Shown piece after piece: positions 18,677 to 26,070 of a stretch of DNA of 64,000 nt; within the stretch, counting starts at the first letter, position 1, and each line of letters begins with the position of its first letter. The DNA is from Oceanobacillus timonensis. GTDB lineage: Bacteria > Bacillota > Bacilli > Bacillales > Amphibacillaceae. The stretch covers positions 844,303 to 908,302 of the forward strand of contig NZ_LT800497.1 of assembly GCF_900166635.1 (NCBI RefSeq). Reading direction: 5' to 3'. The translations under genes and the position numbers were made by a program. The notes under the pieces were generated by a model. That model searched no databases. It saw nothing but the letters and a program-made list of their open reading frames with translations, and was not told the origin of the DNA.

Positions 18677-19168
18677 ATGAGAGAAAAAATATTAGCACAG
18701 ACGATTAATTATGAAAAGGAGAAGATCGAATTAAGTTTCAAGAAAGTATATTCCGATTCAACGTTTTTTGCTGAACGTATTATTTACTATCCTTATTATT
18801 ATTTTATCTATAGCGTAAATGCGAAACGAATTTTTATGCCATTAGAAGAAAAAATGGGATGTGTAGTAGATGCTGTTAGCTGCAGGGGTTCATTAATAGA
18901 TTCAAATCCCAAATTAGAATTAATCGATATACCTGTAAATCAGTTATTGGAGAAGTCTCAGTCACTTGATGATTGTTTGTCAATGTCAGAGTCTTTTATC
19001 CACCGATCTTTATCTTTAAAAATGAGAATGATTTCTTTTTCTAATATTAAATTGGAAAAACAAGCGCTTTTTTATAGACCGTATTGGATTGTATCTCAAA
19101 ACAATGAAATGCAAAGTGATCCGAATTTTATTGTCGATGGGGTTACAGGTCAATATCATCCATTGTGA
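18677..19168 (+). CDS. Unrecognised 163-residue protein between two symporter genes
   Basis: Intact frame with a GAGGGG site inside the end of the preceding gene, so it is coupled to that symporter. No signal peptide or membrane segment is clear. It has an aromatic stretch YYPYYYFIYSVNAKRIFMPLEE, a Cys pair (CVVDAVSCRG), and a closing RPYWIV ... FIVDGVTGQYHPL. Both VVDAVSCRG and IVDGVTGQY resemble a repeated V-DxVTG turn, so the protein may contain two related strands or subdomains. I do not recognise the family. Placement suggests a part in regulating or assembling one of the transporters. Confidence 0.6.
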   Translation: MREKILAQTINYEKEKIELSFKKVYSDSTFFAERIIYYPYYYFIYSVNAKRIFMPLEEKMGCVVDAVSCRGSLIDSNPKLELIDIPVNQLLEKSQSLDDCLSMSESFIHRSLSLKMRMISFSNIKLEKQALFYRPYWIVSQNNEMQSDPNFIVDGVTGQYHPL

Positions 19169-19197
19169 CAATTAAATTTATTGGGAGGAGAATTCTC

Positions 19198-19416
19198 ATG
19201 AAAGCTACTTTTAAACTACCAAAAACGAAAAGAGGTTGGATTAGTGTTGGTTTAATTATATTCGTAATTTCTTTAGGTTCTTGGCCGGTGATACATCTAT
19301 TTGATAAAGAAATCATTTTATTTGGGATGCCTTTATTGATGGTTTGGTCTATCGCGATTATTTTATTAACAACTTTAGCCATGATAATAATAGATAAGAT
19401 TGGGGGAAGGGATTAA
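19198..19416 (+). CDS. Small two-span membrane protein, probable symporter accessory protein
   Basis: A 72-residue protein starting at ATG 19198 after GGGAGGAG. Two membrane segments (WISVGLIIFVISLGSWPVI and FGMPLLMVWSIAIILLTTLAM) flank a short charged loop. The stop shares one base with the next start (TAATG), so it is translationally coupled to the following SSS symporter. Small partners of this size occur before other SSS carriers (YhdT-PanF, YjcH-ActP), which supports an accessory role. Confidence 0.75.
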   Translation: MKATFKLPKTKRGWISVGLIIFVISLGSWPVIHLFDKEIILFGMPLLMVWSIAIILLTTLAMIIIDKIGGRD

Positions 19417-20915
19417 TGTATGAATATTTACCCTTCATTATAACTCTTTCATATGTTGTAATTGCCGTAATAGTGGGGTCCCTGGCTGGCAGAGGACAGA
19501 ACATGGATAGTACGGAAAATTGGGGAGTTGGCAGCAGAAGTTTTAATCCTGTCATGGCTTTTCTTTTAATGGGGGCTAGCGGAGTAAGTGCATACACATT
19601 TATGGGTTCTCCGGGATGGGCTTTTTCCAAAGGAGTTCCTGCATTATACGTTGTTGTTTACCTAACTTATATGGCAATTATTGCTTGGTATTTTGGTCCA
19701 AAGGTATGGAAACTTGGGAAAAAATACAAACATCTCACTCAACCAGGTGCTATTGCTGATCGTTATGAAAGCAAAGCTTTAGGTGGACTAACTTCTATTG
19801 TCACCTCAATTGGAGTTTTATCTTATGCAGTTGTTCAGACTACTGGGGCGGCTTATATTTTGAACGTGATGAGTTATGGGTTGGTTCCAACCTGGGTAGG
19901 TGTATTCATAGCATTAGGCGCAGTTTCCATTTACCTTTATAAAAGCGGTCTAAAAGCGATTGGCTTAACAAATGCTCTCCAAGGAGCGTTGATGTTATTT
20001 GTATCCTTTTTTGTTGGTCTATGGGCGACTAATCATTTTACCGGCGGTTTTTCATTCGCACCTATATTTGAAAGAGTAAAACAGGATCTTCCAGAGTTTT
20101 TTACACTTCCTGGAGCTTTAGGTGATATGAATGCTACCTTTTGGACAACGTCAATACTAATATCATTTTTCTCAATTTGGCAATATCATTGGATTCAGTG
20201 GATGGGAGCAAAATCTGAACAAGCTATTAGAAAATCAGCAAGGTTATTGCCCCTATACTATATTGTTCTCATACCAATGATTGTTGTTGGTTTTATTGGA
20301 ATATTTATGTATCCAGAATTAGGTAACCCGGATCATATTGCCATTCAATTAGCTGTAGATAATATGCCGGTGGTTATAGCTGGATTGTTAGGTGCTGGAA
20401 CTCTTGCAGCATCCATGTCTTCTAGTGAACCATGTATTCATGCAACTGCCTTAAGTTATAGTAACGATATATTGAAGCCACTACTAAAATGGAACGATGA
20501 AGTTGCAGGTAGATGGACAAGACGATTAATATTTCCGATTATGTTGTTTATTGTTGCACCGGTTTCTATTATGGAACCCGCAAGTCTGGTATATATATTG
20601 TTAATTGGATATGGGTTTATTGCCCAAGCATTTCCAGCGATAATAGGGGTTTTTATGTGGCCTAGAGGAACTAAGCATGGAGCTTTATGGGGAATAGTTG
20701 CAGGTTTTATTGTTACATTAATCTTTTCTTTCGTTATTGTACATCCACTTGATATACATGCTGGAATTTGGGGATTATTAGCTAACTCTATCGTGTTTTT
20801 TTCTGTTTCATTAATTACTCAGCCGGTTTCTAAAGATACTGTCGAACGATTTTTCCCTGAAATGATAGATGAACTTTACGAAGATGAAAGTGACATTTCA
20901 GCCCATTTTAAATAA
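19416..20915 (+). CDS. SSS-family sodium:solute symporter
   Basis: Symporter of 499 residues with about 13 membrane segments. The N-terminal region ENWGVGSRSFNPVMAFLLMGASGVSAYTFMGSPG and the loop GAGTLAASMSSSEPCIHATALSYSNDIL mark the SSS family, although the latter is more diverged than usual. It overlaps its 72-residue partner by one base. The next gene, a C45-type hydrolase, starts 83 bases downstream. The two tandem symporters are clearly different in sequence, so they probably bring in different substrates. No substrate assigned. Confidence 0.8.
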   Translation: MYEYLPFIITLSYVVIAVIVGSLAGRGQNMDSTENWGVGSRSFNPVMAFLLMGASGVSAYTFMGSPGWAFSKGVPALYVVVYLTYMAIIAWYFGPKVWKLGKKYKHLTQPGAIADRYESKALGGLTSIVTSIGVLSYAVVQTTGAAYILNVMSYGLVPTWVGVFIALGAVSIYLYKSGLKAIGLTNALQGALMLFVSFFVGLWATNHFTGGFSFAPIFERVKQDLPEFFTLPGALGDMNATFWTTSILISFFSIWQYHWIQWMGAKSEQAIRKSARLLPLYYIVLIPMIVVGFIGIFMYPELGNPDHIAIQLAVDNMPVVIAGLLGAGTLAASMSSSEPCIHATALSYSNDILKPLLKWNDEVAGRWTRRLIFPIMLFIVAPVSIMEPASLVYILLIGYGFIAQAFPAIIGVFMWPRGTKHGALWGIVAGFIVTLIFSFVIVHPLDIHAGIWGLLANSIVFFSVSLITQPVSKDTVERFFPEMIDELYEDESDISAHFK

Positions 20916-20998
20916 ATATAGTGGAGCGGCCATATCTGTTTTTGGATTGATATACTATTCCAGTAAACAAAGAAGAAAAAAGAGAGGATGGTGATAAA

Positions 20999-22063
20999 GT
21001 GACGGAATTTTCATTAAATGGGGATGCAACACTTAAATTATCAGGTACATCATATCAAATTGGATATAAGCATGGCAGTACTTTGAAAGAAAAAGTCCAT
21101 AATAGCTTAGCAACGTATGAAAAAATGTTTAGAGAGACAGTAGGATATTCATGGAAAGAGGCCTGTGAGAAAGCTTTATTACATTTAACAGCTATTGAAG
21201 AATATAATCTAAATTATATGAAAGAAATGGAAGGAGTAGCTGCTGGTGCCAATGTTAAATTTGAAGACATTCTCACCCTTAATACTAGAAGTGAAATTGC
21301 TTTAGCGGACTCACCGGATGGTTGCACGTCATTTGCTTTAACAAGTCCCAAGACGCATAGAACCTGGCTAGCTCAAAATTGGGATTGGAAGGGAGAACAA
21401 ACGGATTCATTAATATCTTTAGAAATTCAACAAGCAAATCTTCCAACACTGCAATTTGTAACAGAAGCAGGAATTATTGGAAAAATAGGTTGTAATAGTG
21501 AAGGAATTGGTGTATGTCTTAATGCATTAGTGACAAATACTTGGGAACCTAAAGTTCCCTTACATTTAGGATTAAGAGCCATACTTGAGTCGGATTCAAT
21601 TGAAAAGGCTATTTCTAAAGTGGATAACAACCAAATAGCATCTCCAGCTAATTTTTTAATAGCTTCACATACTGGCCAATCCGTAAATATGGAGGTTTCG
21701 CCTATCCACACAGAACAAATACATGCGAAAAATGGTGCGTTAATTCATACGAATCATATTTGTGCAGAAGAAATGAAGCAGAAAGTGCGAGAAGAGGTTT
21801 CTGCAGATTCCTATGATCGCCTCCTTACAATTGATAAATTAACAAGAAATTTAACAAAAGAAAATATAAAAGCAGAAGATTTATTTTTACTGCTTTCAGA
21901 CCATGAGAATTATCCAGCCTCCATCTGCCGCCATGCTTTTGATGAGAACACTTCAAAGTTTTCAGGAATGGAAACAGTCTTCAGCATTGTTATGGATTTG
22001 ACAGCTAAGAAATTGTCTTGGATGAAAGGGAAGCCTTGTGAAATGATAAATCAGTCATTCTGA
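20999..22063 (+). CDS. C45-family Ntn hydrolase (acyl-CoA:6-APA acyltransferase-like)
   Basis: 354-residue member of the family that includes fungal isopenicillin-N acyltransferase. The hallmark is the autocleavage site DGCTSF (G108-C109), where Cys109 becomes the N-terminal nucleophile; AQNWDW 19 residues later and the flanking GxxY(x)GYKHG motif near the N-terminus also fit. Bacterial members usually hydrolyse or transfer acyl groups of amides of small peptides. The GTG start is preceded by GAGAGGA. It follows two Na+ symporters and precedes an M20 peptidase, so it probably acts on an imported amide. It has nothing directly to do with penicillin. Confidence 0.75.
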   Translation: MTEFSLNGDATLKLSGTSYQIGYKHGSTLKEKVHNSLATYEKMFRETVGYSWKEACEKALLHLTAIEEYNLNYMKEMEGVAAGANVKFEDILTLNTRSEIALADSPDGCTSFALTSPKTHRTWLAQNWDWKGEQTDSLISLEIQQANLPTLQFVTEAGIIGKIGCNSEGIGVCLNALVTNTWEPKVPLHLGLRAILESDSIEKAISKVDNNQIASPANFLIASHTGQSVNMEVSPIHTEQIHAKNGALIHTNHICAEEMKQKVREEVSADSYDRLLTIDKLTRNLTKENIKAEDLFLLLSDHENYPASICRHAFDENTSKFSGMETVFSIVMDLTAKKLSWMKGKPCEMINQSF

Positions 22064-22092
22064 ATTACTTCTAAGAATGGAATAAAGTATAG

Positions 22093-22200
22093 GCACCAGA
22101 TTATGAAATATTAAAAATACATGGTGAAGGATATGAAGAGCATAGGGGAAATGGCTACATTAATAGCATGACAGAATTCTGGAGGAACAGAAAGGAGTGA
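22093..22200 (+). pseudogene. Possible C-terminal gene remnant
   Basis: A 35-codon open stretch reads with protein-like composition (APDYEILKIHGEGYEEH, GNGYINSMTEFWRNRKE) and a normal stop, but an in-frame stop sits directly before it and it has no start. It may be the tail of a lost gene between the C45 and M20 genes. I do not recognise the family. Confidence 0.3.
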
Positions 22201-22312
22201 TAAAATCTACTCTTCAAAACTTGAAATATAGATGAGAAAGATAAGCGCCAACGAATAATACTTGGACGCAGTGGATGCTGGCAACTTATTTTACAAAAGA
22301 GGAGAGATTTTA

Positions 22313-23485
22313 ATGTCGGAAGAAAAAATGTTGTTAGAATATATGGAAAAACATAATGAAGCGTTTTTGGATATGTTAAAAGAAGCTGTGAAATTAGAAT
22401 CCCCGACTGAGGGAAATAAAGCAGATTTAGAAAAATGCAGAGATTATTTTGCAAGAATATTCTCAAGTATAGGCTTCAAGTGCCATGTTGTACCAAGTAA
22501 TGATAGCCGTTATGGAGATCATCTTTACATGGAATTTGGAGAGGGCGATGAGCAGATACTTTTTGTAGGTCACTATGATACTGTATATGAAAAGGGTACA
22601 TTTGGGAGCTTATGGGAACAAGAAGGTACAAAAATATCGGGACCAGGTGCTTTTGATATGAAGGGTGGAGATGTACAGGTTTATATGGTTGTAAAAGCAC
22701 TGAAGGAGCTTGAACTTTTACCTGAAAACAAAAAAATTGTATTTTTTCTAAGCTCTGATGAAGAAGCAGGTAGTCCTACGTCACATAGACACTATCAGGA
22801 GCTTGCCAAAAAGAGTAAAGCTTCTTTTGTTATGGAGCCTACTTTTGGAGACTGCACTGCTGGTTTAACAACTGGACGCTATTCTCGGGGGAACTATACA
22901 TTTGTTGTAGAAGGGAGCCCGGCACACTCTGGCCAAGAGCCTGAAAAAGCCGAAAGTGGTTTAAAAGAACTGGCAGAGCAGGCTATCTATCTTGAAAGCC
23001 TTACGGACCTAGAAAAGGGTGTGACAGTTGCTTGTACTTGTTTAAATAGCGGTAATGCTGGCTGGCCAACTGTTCCTGGAAATGGAGAACTTACCATAGA
23101 TGCCAGATTTTCTTCAGAAAAAATTGCTAAAAAGTACGATTCACTGTTTCAAAATCTTGAACCTTTTAATGCTAAGGTTAAAATAACAACAAAGGGAGGG
23201 ATAGAAAAACCGACTTTTGATGAAAAGGACGCTGCCCATAGAAAACTTTATGAGCTCGCTAAAGAGGTTGGGAAAATGTTTGATATGAATATGAAAGGAT
23301 ATGTTGGCAGAGCAGGGACTGACGGTAATTTCATTGCGTCTGTTGGTTGTCCAACACTTGATGGCATGGGAATGAGCGGGGATTTCGCGCACCAGCCTGG
23401 CAAGGAATATATTAATACAGAAGATATTGCTGTTAGAGGTGCTTTTGTAGCACGTATGGTGCTTGAGGTTTTAAGAAGTGAATAA
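22313..23485 (+). CDS. M20 metallopeptidase, carboxypeptidase G2-like
   Basis: Zinc peptidase of 390 residues. Metal and catalytic residues are visible in FVGHYDTVYEKG (H87, D89), GAFDMKGGDVQ (D115), SSDEEAGS (E150, E151), MEPTF (E175), and FAHQPGKE near the C-terminus. The dimerisation domain opens with SRGNYTFVVEGSPAHSGQ. CPG2-type enzymes cleave C-terminal glutamate or related amides. ATG 22313 follows GAGGAGA; the upstream frame extension lacks a site. The neighbours are a C45 hydrolase and SSS importers, so a peptide or acyl-amino-acid conjugate is a reasonable guess for the substrate. Confidence 0.78.
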   Translation: MSEEKMLLEYMEKHNEAFLDMLKEAVKLESPTEGNKADLEKCRDYFARIFSSIGFKCHVVPSNDSRYGDHLYMEFGEGDEQILFVGHYDTVYEKGTFGSLWEQEGTKISGPGAFDMKGGDVQVYMVVKALKELELLPENKKIVFFLSSDEEAGSPTSHRHYQELAKKSKASFVMEPTFGDCTAGLTTGRYSRGNYTFVVEGSPAHSGQEPEKAESGLKELAEQAIYLESLTDLEKGVTVACTCLNSGNAGWPTVPGNGELTIDARFSSEKIAKKYDSLFQNLEPFNAKVKITTKGGIEKPTFDEKDAAHRKLYELAKEVGKMFDMNMKGYVGRAGTDGNFIASVGCPTLDGMGMSGDFAHQPGKEYINTEDIAVRGAFVARMVLEVLRSE

Positions 23486-23515
23486 TATATCGAACATGGT
23501 TATAACTATATAAAA

Positions 23516-23722
23516 ATGAATCGTAGCACCGTTCGCGATGCGGCAATGATGATGAATGTAGCTGATGTGGGAATGATTTTTATTCCAAGTACGGGAGGAA
23601 AAAGTCACTCGCCTGACGAATATACGTAAGAGGAAGATATTAAATTGGGAGGTGATTGATTACTTCGTGTAGTTCATAACTTAGCTGCCAAAAGCCAGGA
23701 AGCATATGAATCATTATTGTAA
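23516..23722 (+). pseudogene. Decayed carbamoylase/allantoate-amidohydrolase C-terminus
   Basis: The frame reads DVGMIFIPSTGGKSHSPDEYT, then a TAA, EEDIKLGGD, a TGA, then LLRVVHNLAAKSQEAYES. This matches the C-terminal end of M20 carbamoylases; the intact homologue at 30621 reads AMIFVPSINGKSHSEDELT and ends with a similar helix. Two in-frame stops and the absence of the first 340 residues show it is dead. It lies just before the dihydropyrimidinase gene, so an older carbamoylase-hydantoinase pair may have been broken up here. Confidence 0.8.
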
Positions 23723-23753
23723 TCGCTTACGAATTTCTAAGAGGAGGATATGC

Positions 23754-25175
23754 ATGCGTACATTAATTAAAAATGGAACGATTATAACTGCTATCGATGA
23801 ATTTGTTGGGGATGTATTAATTGAAGGAGAAAAAATAGTTGCTGTGGGTACACAATTAGACGCAATTGCTGATGAAACCGTCGACGCTAAGGGGAAATAT
23901 GTTCTTCCAGGCGGTGTTGATCAACATGTTCATTATTCCTTTGAATTTAAAGGAGAACGGGTAAGAGGATTTGAAACATCGAATGCTGCTGTTGCAGGCG
24001 GAACTACCACGGTTGTTGAATTTGTCAATCAAGAGCAGGGCAAGGGTATGGCAGATACGATTTTTGATATGGATAAAAAAGAAGTATCTAATCAAGCCAT
24101 GGCAGATTACTCATATCATGCTGTCGTATGCGATCCAGTAGATGCAACTTTTGAGGAAATTAATGATTTACCTAGTAGAGGGATTTCTACGGTTAAATTG
24201 TTTATGGCTTATAAAGGGATGCCGTTTCATAGTGATGATGAGGCTCTGTATAAAGCGCTAAAAGCAGCAAAAGAAGCTGGCGTAACGGTTATGGTTCATT
24301 GTGAAAATGCTGATGTTATTGATCTTCTTCAAAAGAAAATGATTTCGGAAGGAAAGACGGACCCATATTACCATGCAGTATCCAGACCCGAAAGAGTAGA
24401 ATTGGAAGCTACACAACGCGTGATTAATCTGGCAGCTATGGTAGGAGCACCTGTCTATATTGTTCATGTTACAGCAGAAAGTGTTATGGAATCCATTCGA
24501 TCTGCTAAAAATGAAGGACTTCCAGTTTACGGAGAAACGTGTGTTCAGTATCTCATGCTTGATGAAGATGATTTAGCCAAACCAAATTTTGAAGGGGCCA
24601 AATACGTGATGTCACCAGCATTACGTACAAAATCTGATCAGGAAGCCTTATGGCAAGCGGTTGATAATGGTTGGCTTAATGCTATAAGTACAGATCATTG
24701 TGGATTCGACTGGAAATCACAAAAACATATGGGAGTCAATGACTTTACGAATATACCGAACGGCGCACCGGGTGTCGAAAATCGTCTAGGTATTCTTTGG
24801 ACATATGGTGTGAACACTGGAAAAATTTCCAAACAGCGATTTGTTGATTTATTTGCCACTACGCCAGCTAAGAACATGGGATTAGATCATTGCAAAGGAC
24901 ATATTGGCGTTGGTATGGATGCAGATATTGTTATATATGATCCTAATGGTTCTTCTGTTATTTCAAATGAAAACAGTTTACATGGTGTTGACTATAGCAC
25001 ATTTGAAGGGTATAAACAGGATGGAAAAGTGGCTAAAGTATTCCTCAGAGGCAAACTTGTTGTTGATGAAGGGGCGTTTATTGGTGAAAAAGGCGATGGA
25101 AAATTTATTCCTGGCAAGCCATTTGCGCTTTGTTTTGATGATGTAAAGGAAAAGAAAGAGCTAAAACGTATATAA
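23754..25175 (+). CDS. hydA: Dihydropyrimidinase (D-hydantoinase)
   Basis: 473-residue dinuclear-zinc cyclic amidohydrolase (family length about 460-475). Metal ligands are in GGVDQHVHY (H58, H60), the carbamylated Lys in STVKLFMAYKG (K148), MVHCEN (H182), YIVHVTAES, and the Asp of STDHCGFDW. It opens dihydrouracil or dihydrothymine to N-carbamoyl-beta-amino acids. ATG 23754 follows GAGGAGGA; the earlier ATG at 23706 lies in the dead carbamoylase tail. PreT/PreA and the ureidopropionase downstream supply the steps before and after it, which favours the pyrimidine role over generic hydantoinase activity. Confidence 0.9.
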   Translation: MRTLIKNGTIITAIDEFVGDVLIEGEKIVAVGTQLDAIADETVDAKGKYVLPGGVDQHVHYSFEFKGERVRGFETSNAAVAGGTTTVVEFVNQEQGKGMADTIFDMDKKEVSNQAMADYSYHAVVCDPVDATFEEINDLPSRGISTVKLFMAYKGMPFHSDDEALYKALKAAKEAGVTVMVHCENADVIDLLQKKMISEGKTDPYYHAVSRPERVELEATQRVINLAAMVGAPVYIVHVTAESVMESIRSAKNEGLPVYGETCVQYLMLDEDDLAKPNFEGAKYVMSPALRTKSDQEALWQAVDNGWLNAISTDHCGFDWKSQKHMGVNDFTNIPNGAPGVENRLGILWTYGVNTGKISKQRFVDLFATTPAKNMGLDHCKGHIGVGMDADIVIYDPNGSSVISNENSLHGVDYSTFEGYKQDGKVAKVFLRGKLVVDEGAFIGEKGDGKFIPGKPFALCFDDVKEKKELKRI

Positions 25176-25218
25176 ATGAAATTAAAAAAACAGCAGAGTT
25201 GAATACCGTCTATCTCTT

Positions 25219-25250
25219 CCACTAAAGTAAAATTTTCTTTAGTGGGGTTT
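25219..25250 (+). terminator. Terminator after dihydropyrimidinase
   Basis: CCACTAAAG (25219-25227) and CTTTAGTGG (25237-25245) pair perfectly across a 9-base loop and are followed by GGTTTTC. It separates hydA from the preT operon. Confidence 0.7.
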
Positions 25251-26070
25251 TCGACGGATATGGATATGCTAGTGCAGACGCTTGAGACACGACGTCGCGA
25301 ACTTAACCTGCTTCCCTCCCCTCACTGAATCTTAAAGGAACAAGGGCAGAGTTCGCAACGCCCTTTGGATTGGGACTGGGACGAGTAACCGCAGCAAGGT
25401 TGTCAGGTTAATCCGACCGCTACGGAAAAACACTACGCTTTCCGTGGGCTTGTGCTCAGCCTCCTCGATAAAGGAGACTTAGCGATTGGCAAGTCGAAAG
25501 GCGCAGACAGAGCTAAAGTCGCTCTTATGCCCCGCGGGTAAAAAAAGAAGTTCACTTTTTTCTGCGGGGTCTTCCCACTGCGCATTCCCACAGGAGTCTC
25601 CGTGTTTTTCCTTCGCTAGATAGTTTTATTGCTATCTACTTGTAGTAACTATCATTTTTATAAAATTCATTAACCTGACAACATTGGTAATTCCAGTCCC
25701 GGCCAGTTACACTGTGATAAATATTTACTAACCTTATTAAACTTATCCAAACAAATACTCCACGACTTAACTCGACGATGGAAGAACAATTCTTCTTTTT
25801 TATTATTGAATTGAAGTGAAACTGCCGATATAACTCCTTTATTACAAAACGACTTATAATCACTTTATAATTGTTACACAATGTAAAATATATTAAAGAA
25901 TTAAAATAATATAATACTAGATATATTATGTGACCGCTTACTTTAAAGCGTTGGTACTTCTAATTCGTAATTGGCATTCAAGGGGGATTTCAGATTATAA
26001 GTATGTATGCTGTGAATAAAGGAGTTTTGCCAGAGTTATAGCAAGGCAACCTCAAAAAGGAGGCTTTTCA
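25246..26070. other. Large intergenic region before preT
   Basis: The first half is unusually GC-rich for this window and contains the MITE-like element at 25371-25700 plus a related GC-rich lead-in from about 25270. An 81-codon minus frame (25636-25881) crosses the element end and is not supported as a gene. The last 150 bases should carry the preT promoter; AAGCGTTGGTAC at 25946-25957 is a weak PucR-box-like match (10 of 13 positions of WWWCNTTGGTTAA). Confidence 0.55.
25371..25700. repeat. MITE-like GC-rich element with imperfect terminal inverted repeats
   Basis: The left end holds GGGACTGG (25372-25379) and GTTGTCAGGTTAAT (25399-25412); the right end holds the exact complements ATTAACCTGACAAC (25669-25682) and CCAGTCCC (25693-25700). 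Inside is a long hairpin around CCCCGCGGG and CTGCGGGG with A-run and T-run inner arms (about 25529-25570). The phrases around CTTTCCGTGGGC, CAGCCTCCTC and GGAGTCTCCGTG are of a type I know as dispersed intergenic repeats in Bacillaceae. It codes for nothing. Copy number cannot be judged from one window. Confidence 0.6.

Noticed and set aside
20999..22063. C45 gene considered as part of a beta-lactam pathway
   Set aside because: The family is broad in bacteria, and no NRPS, isopenicillin synthase or resistance gene is near. A catabolic amide hydrolase is more likely.
25270..25625. GC-rich palindromic stretch considered as a structured RNA or riboswitch
   Set aside because: Terminal inverted repeats and resemblance to dispersed Bacillaceae intergenic repeats fit a mobile miniature element better, and the region lies about 400 bases before preT.
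25636..25881. 81-codon minus frame in the gap before preT
   Set aside because: It crosses the right end of the MITE-like element and has no start signal or family resemblance; it probably reflects AT-rich chance.
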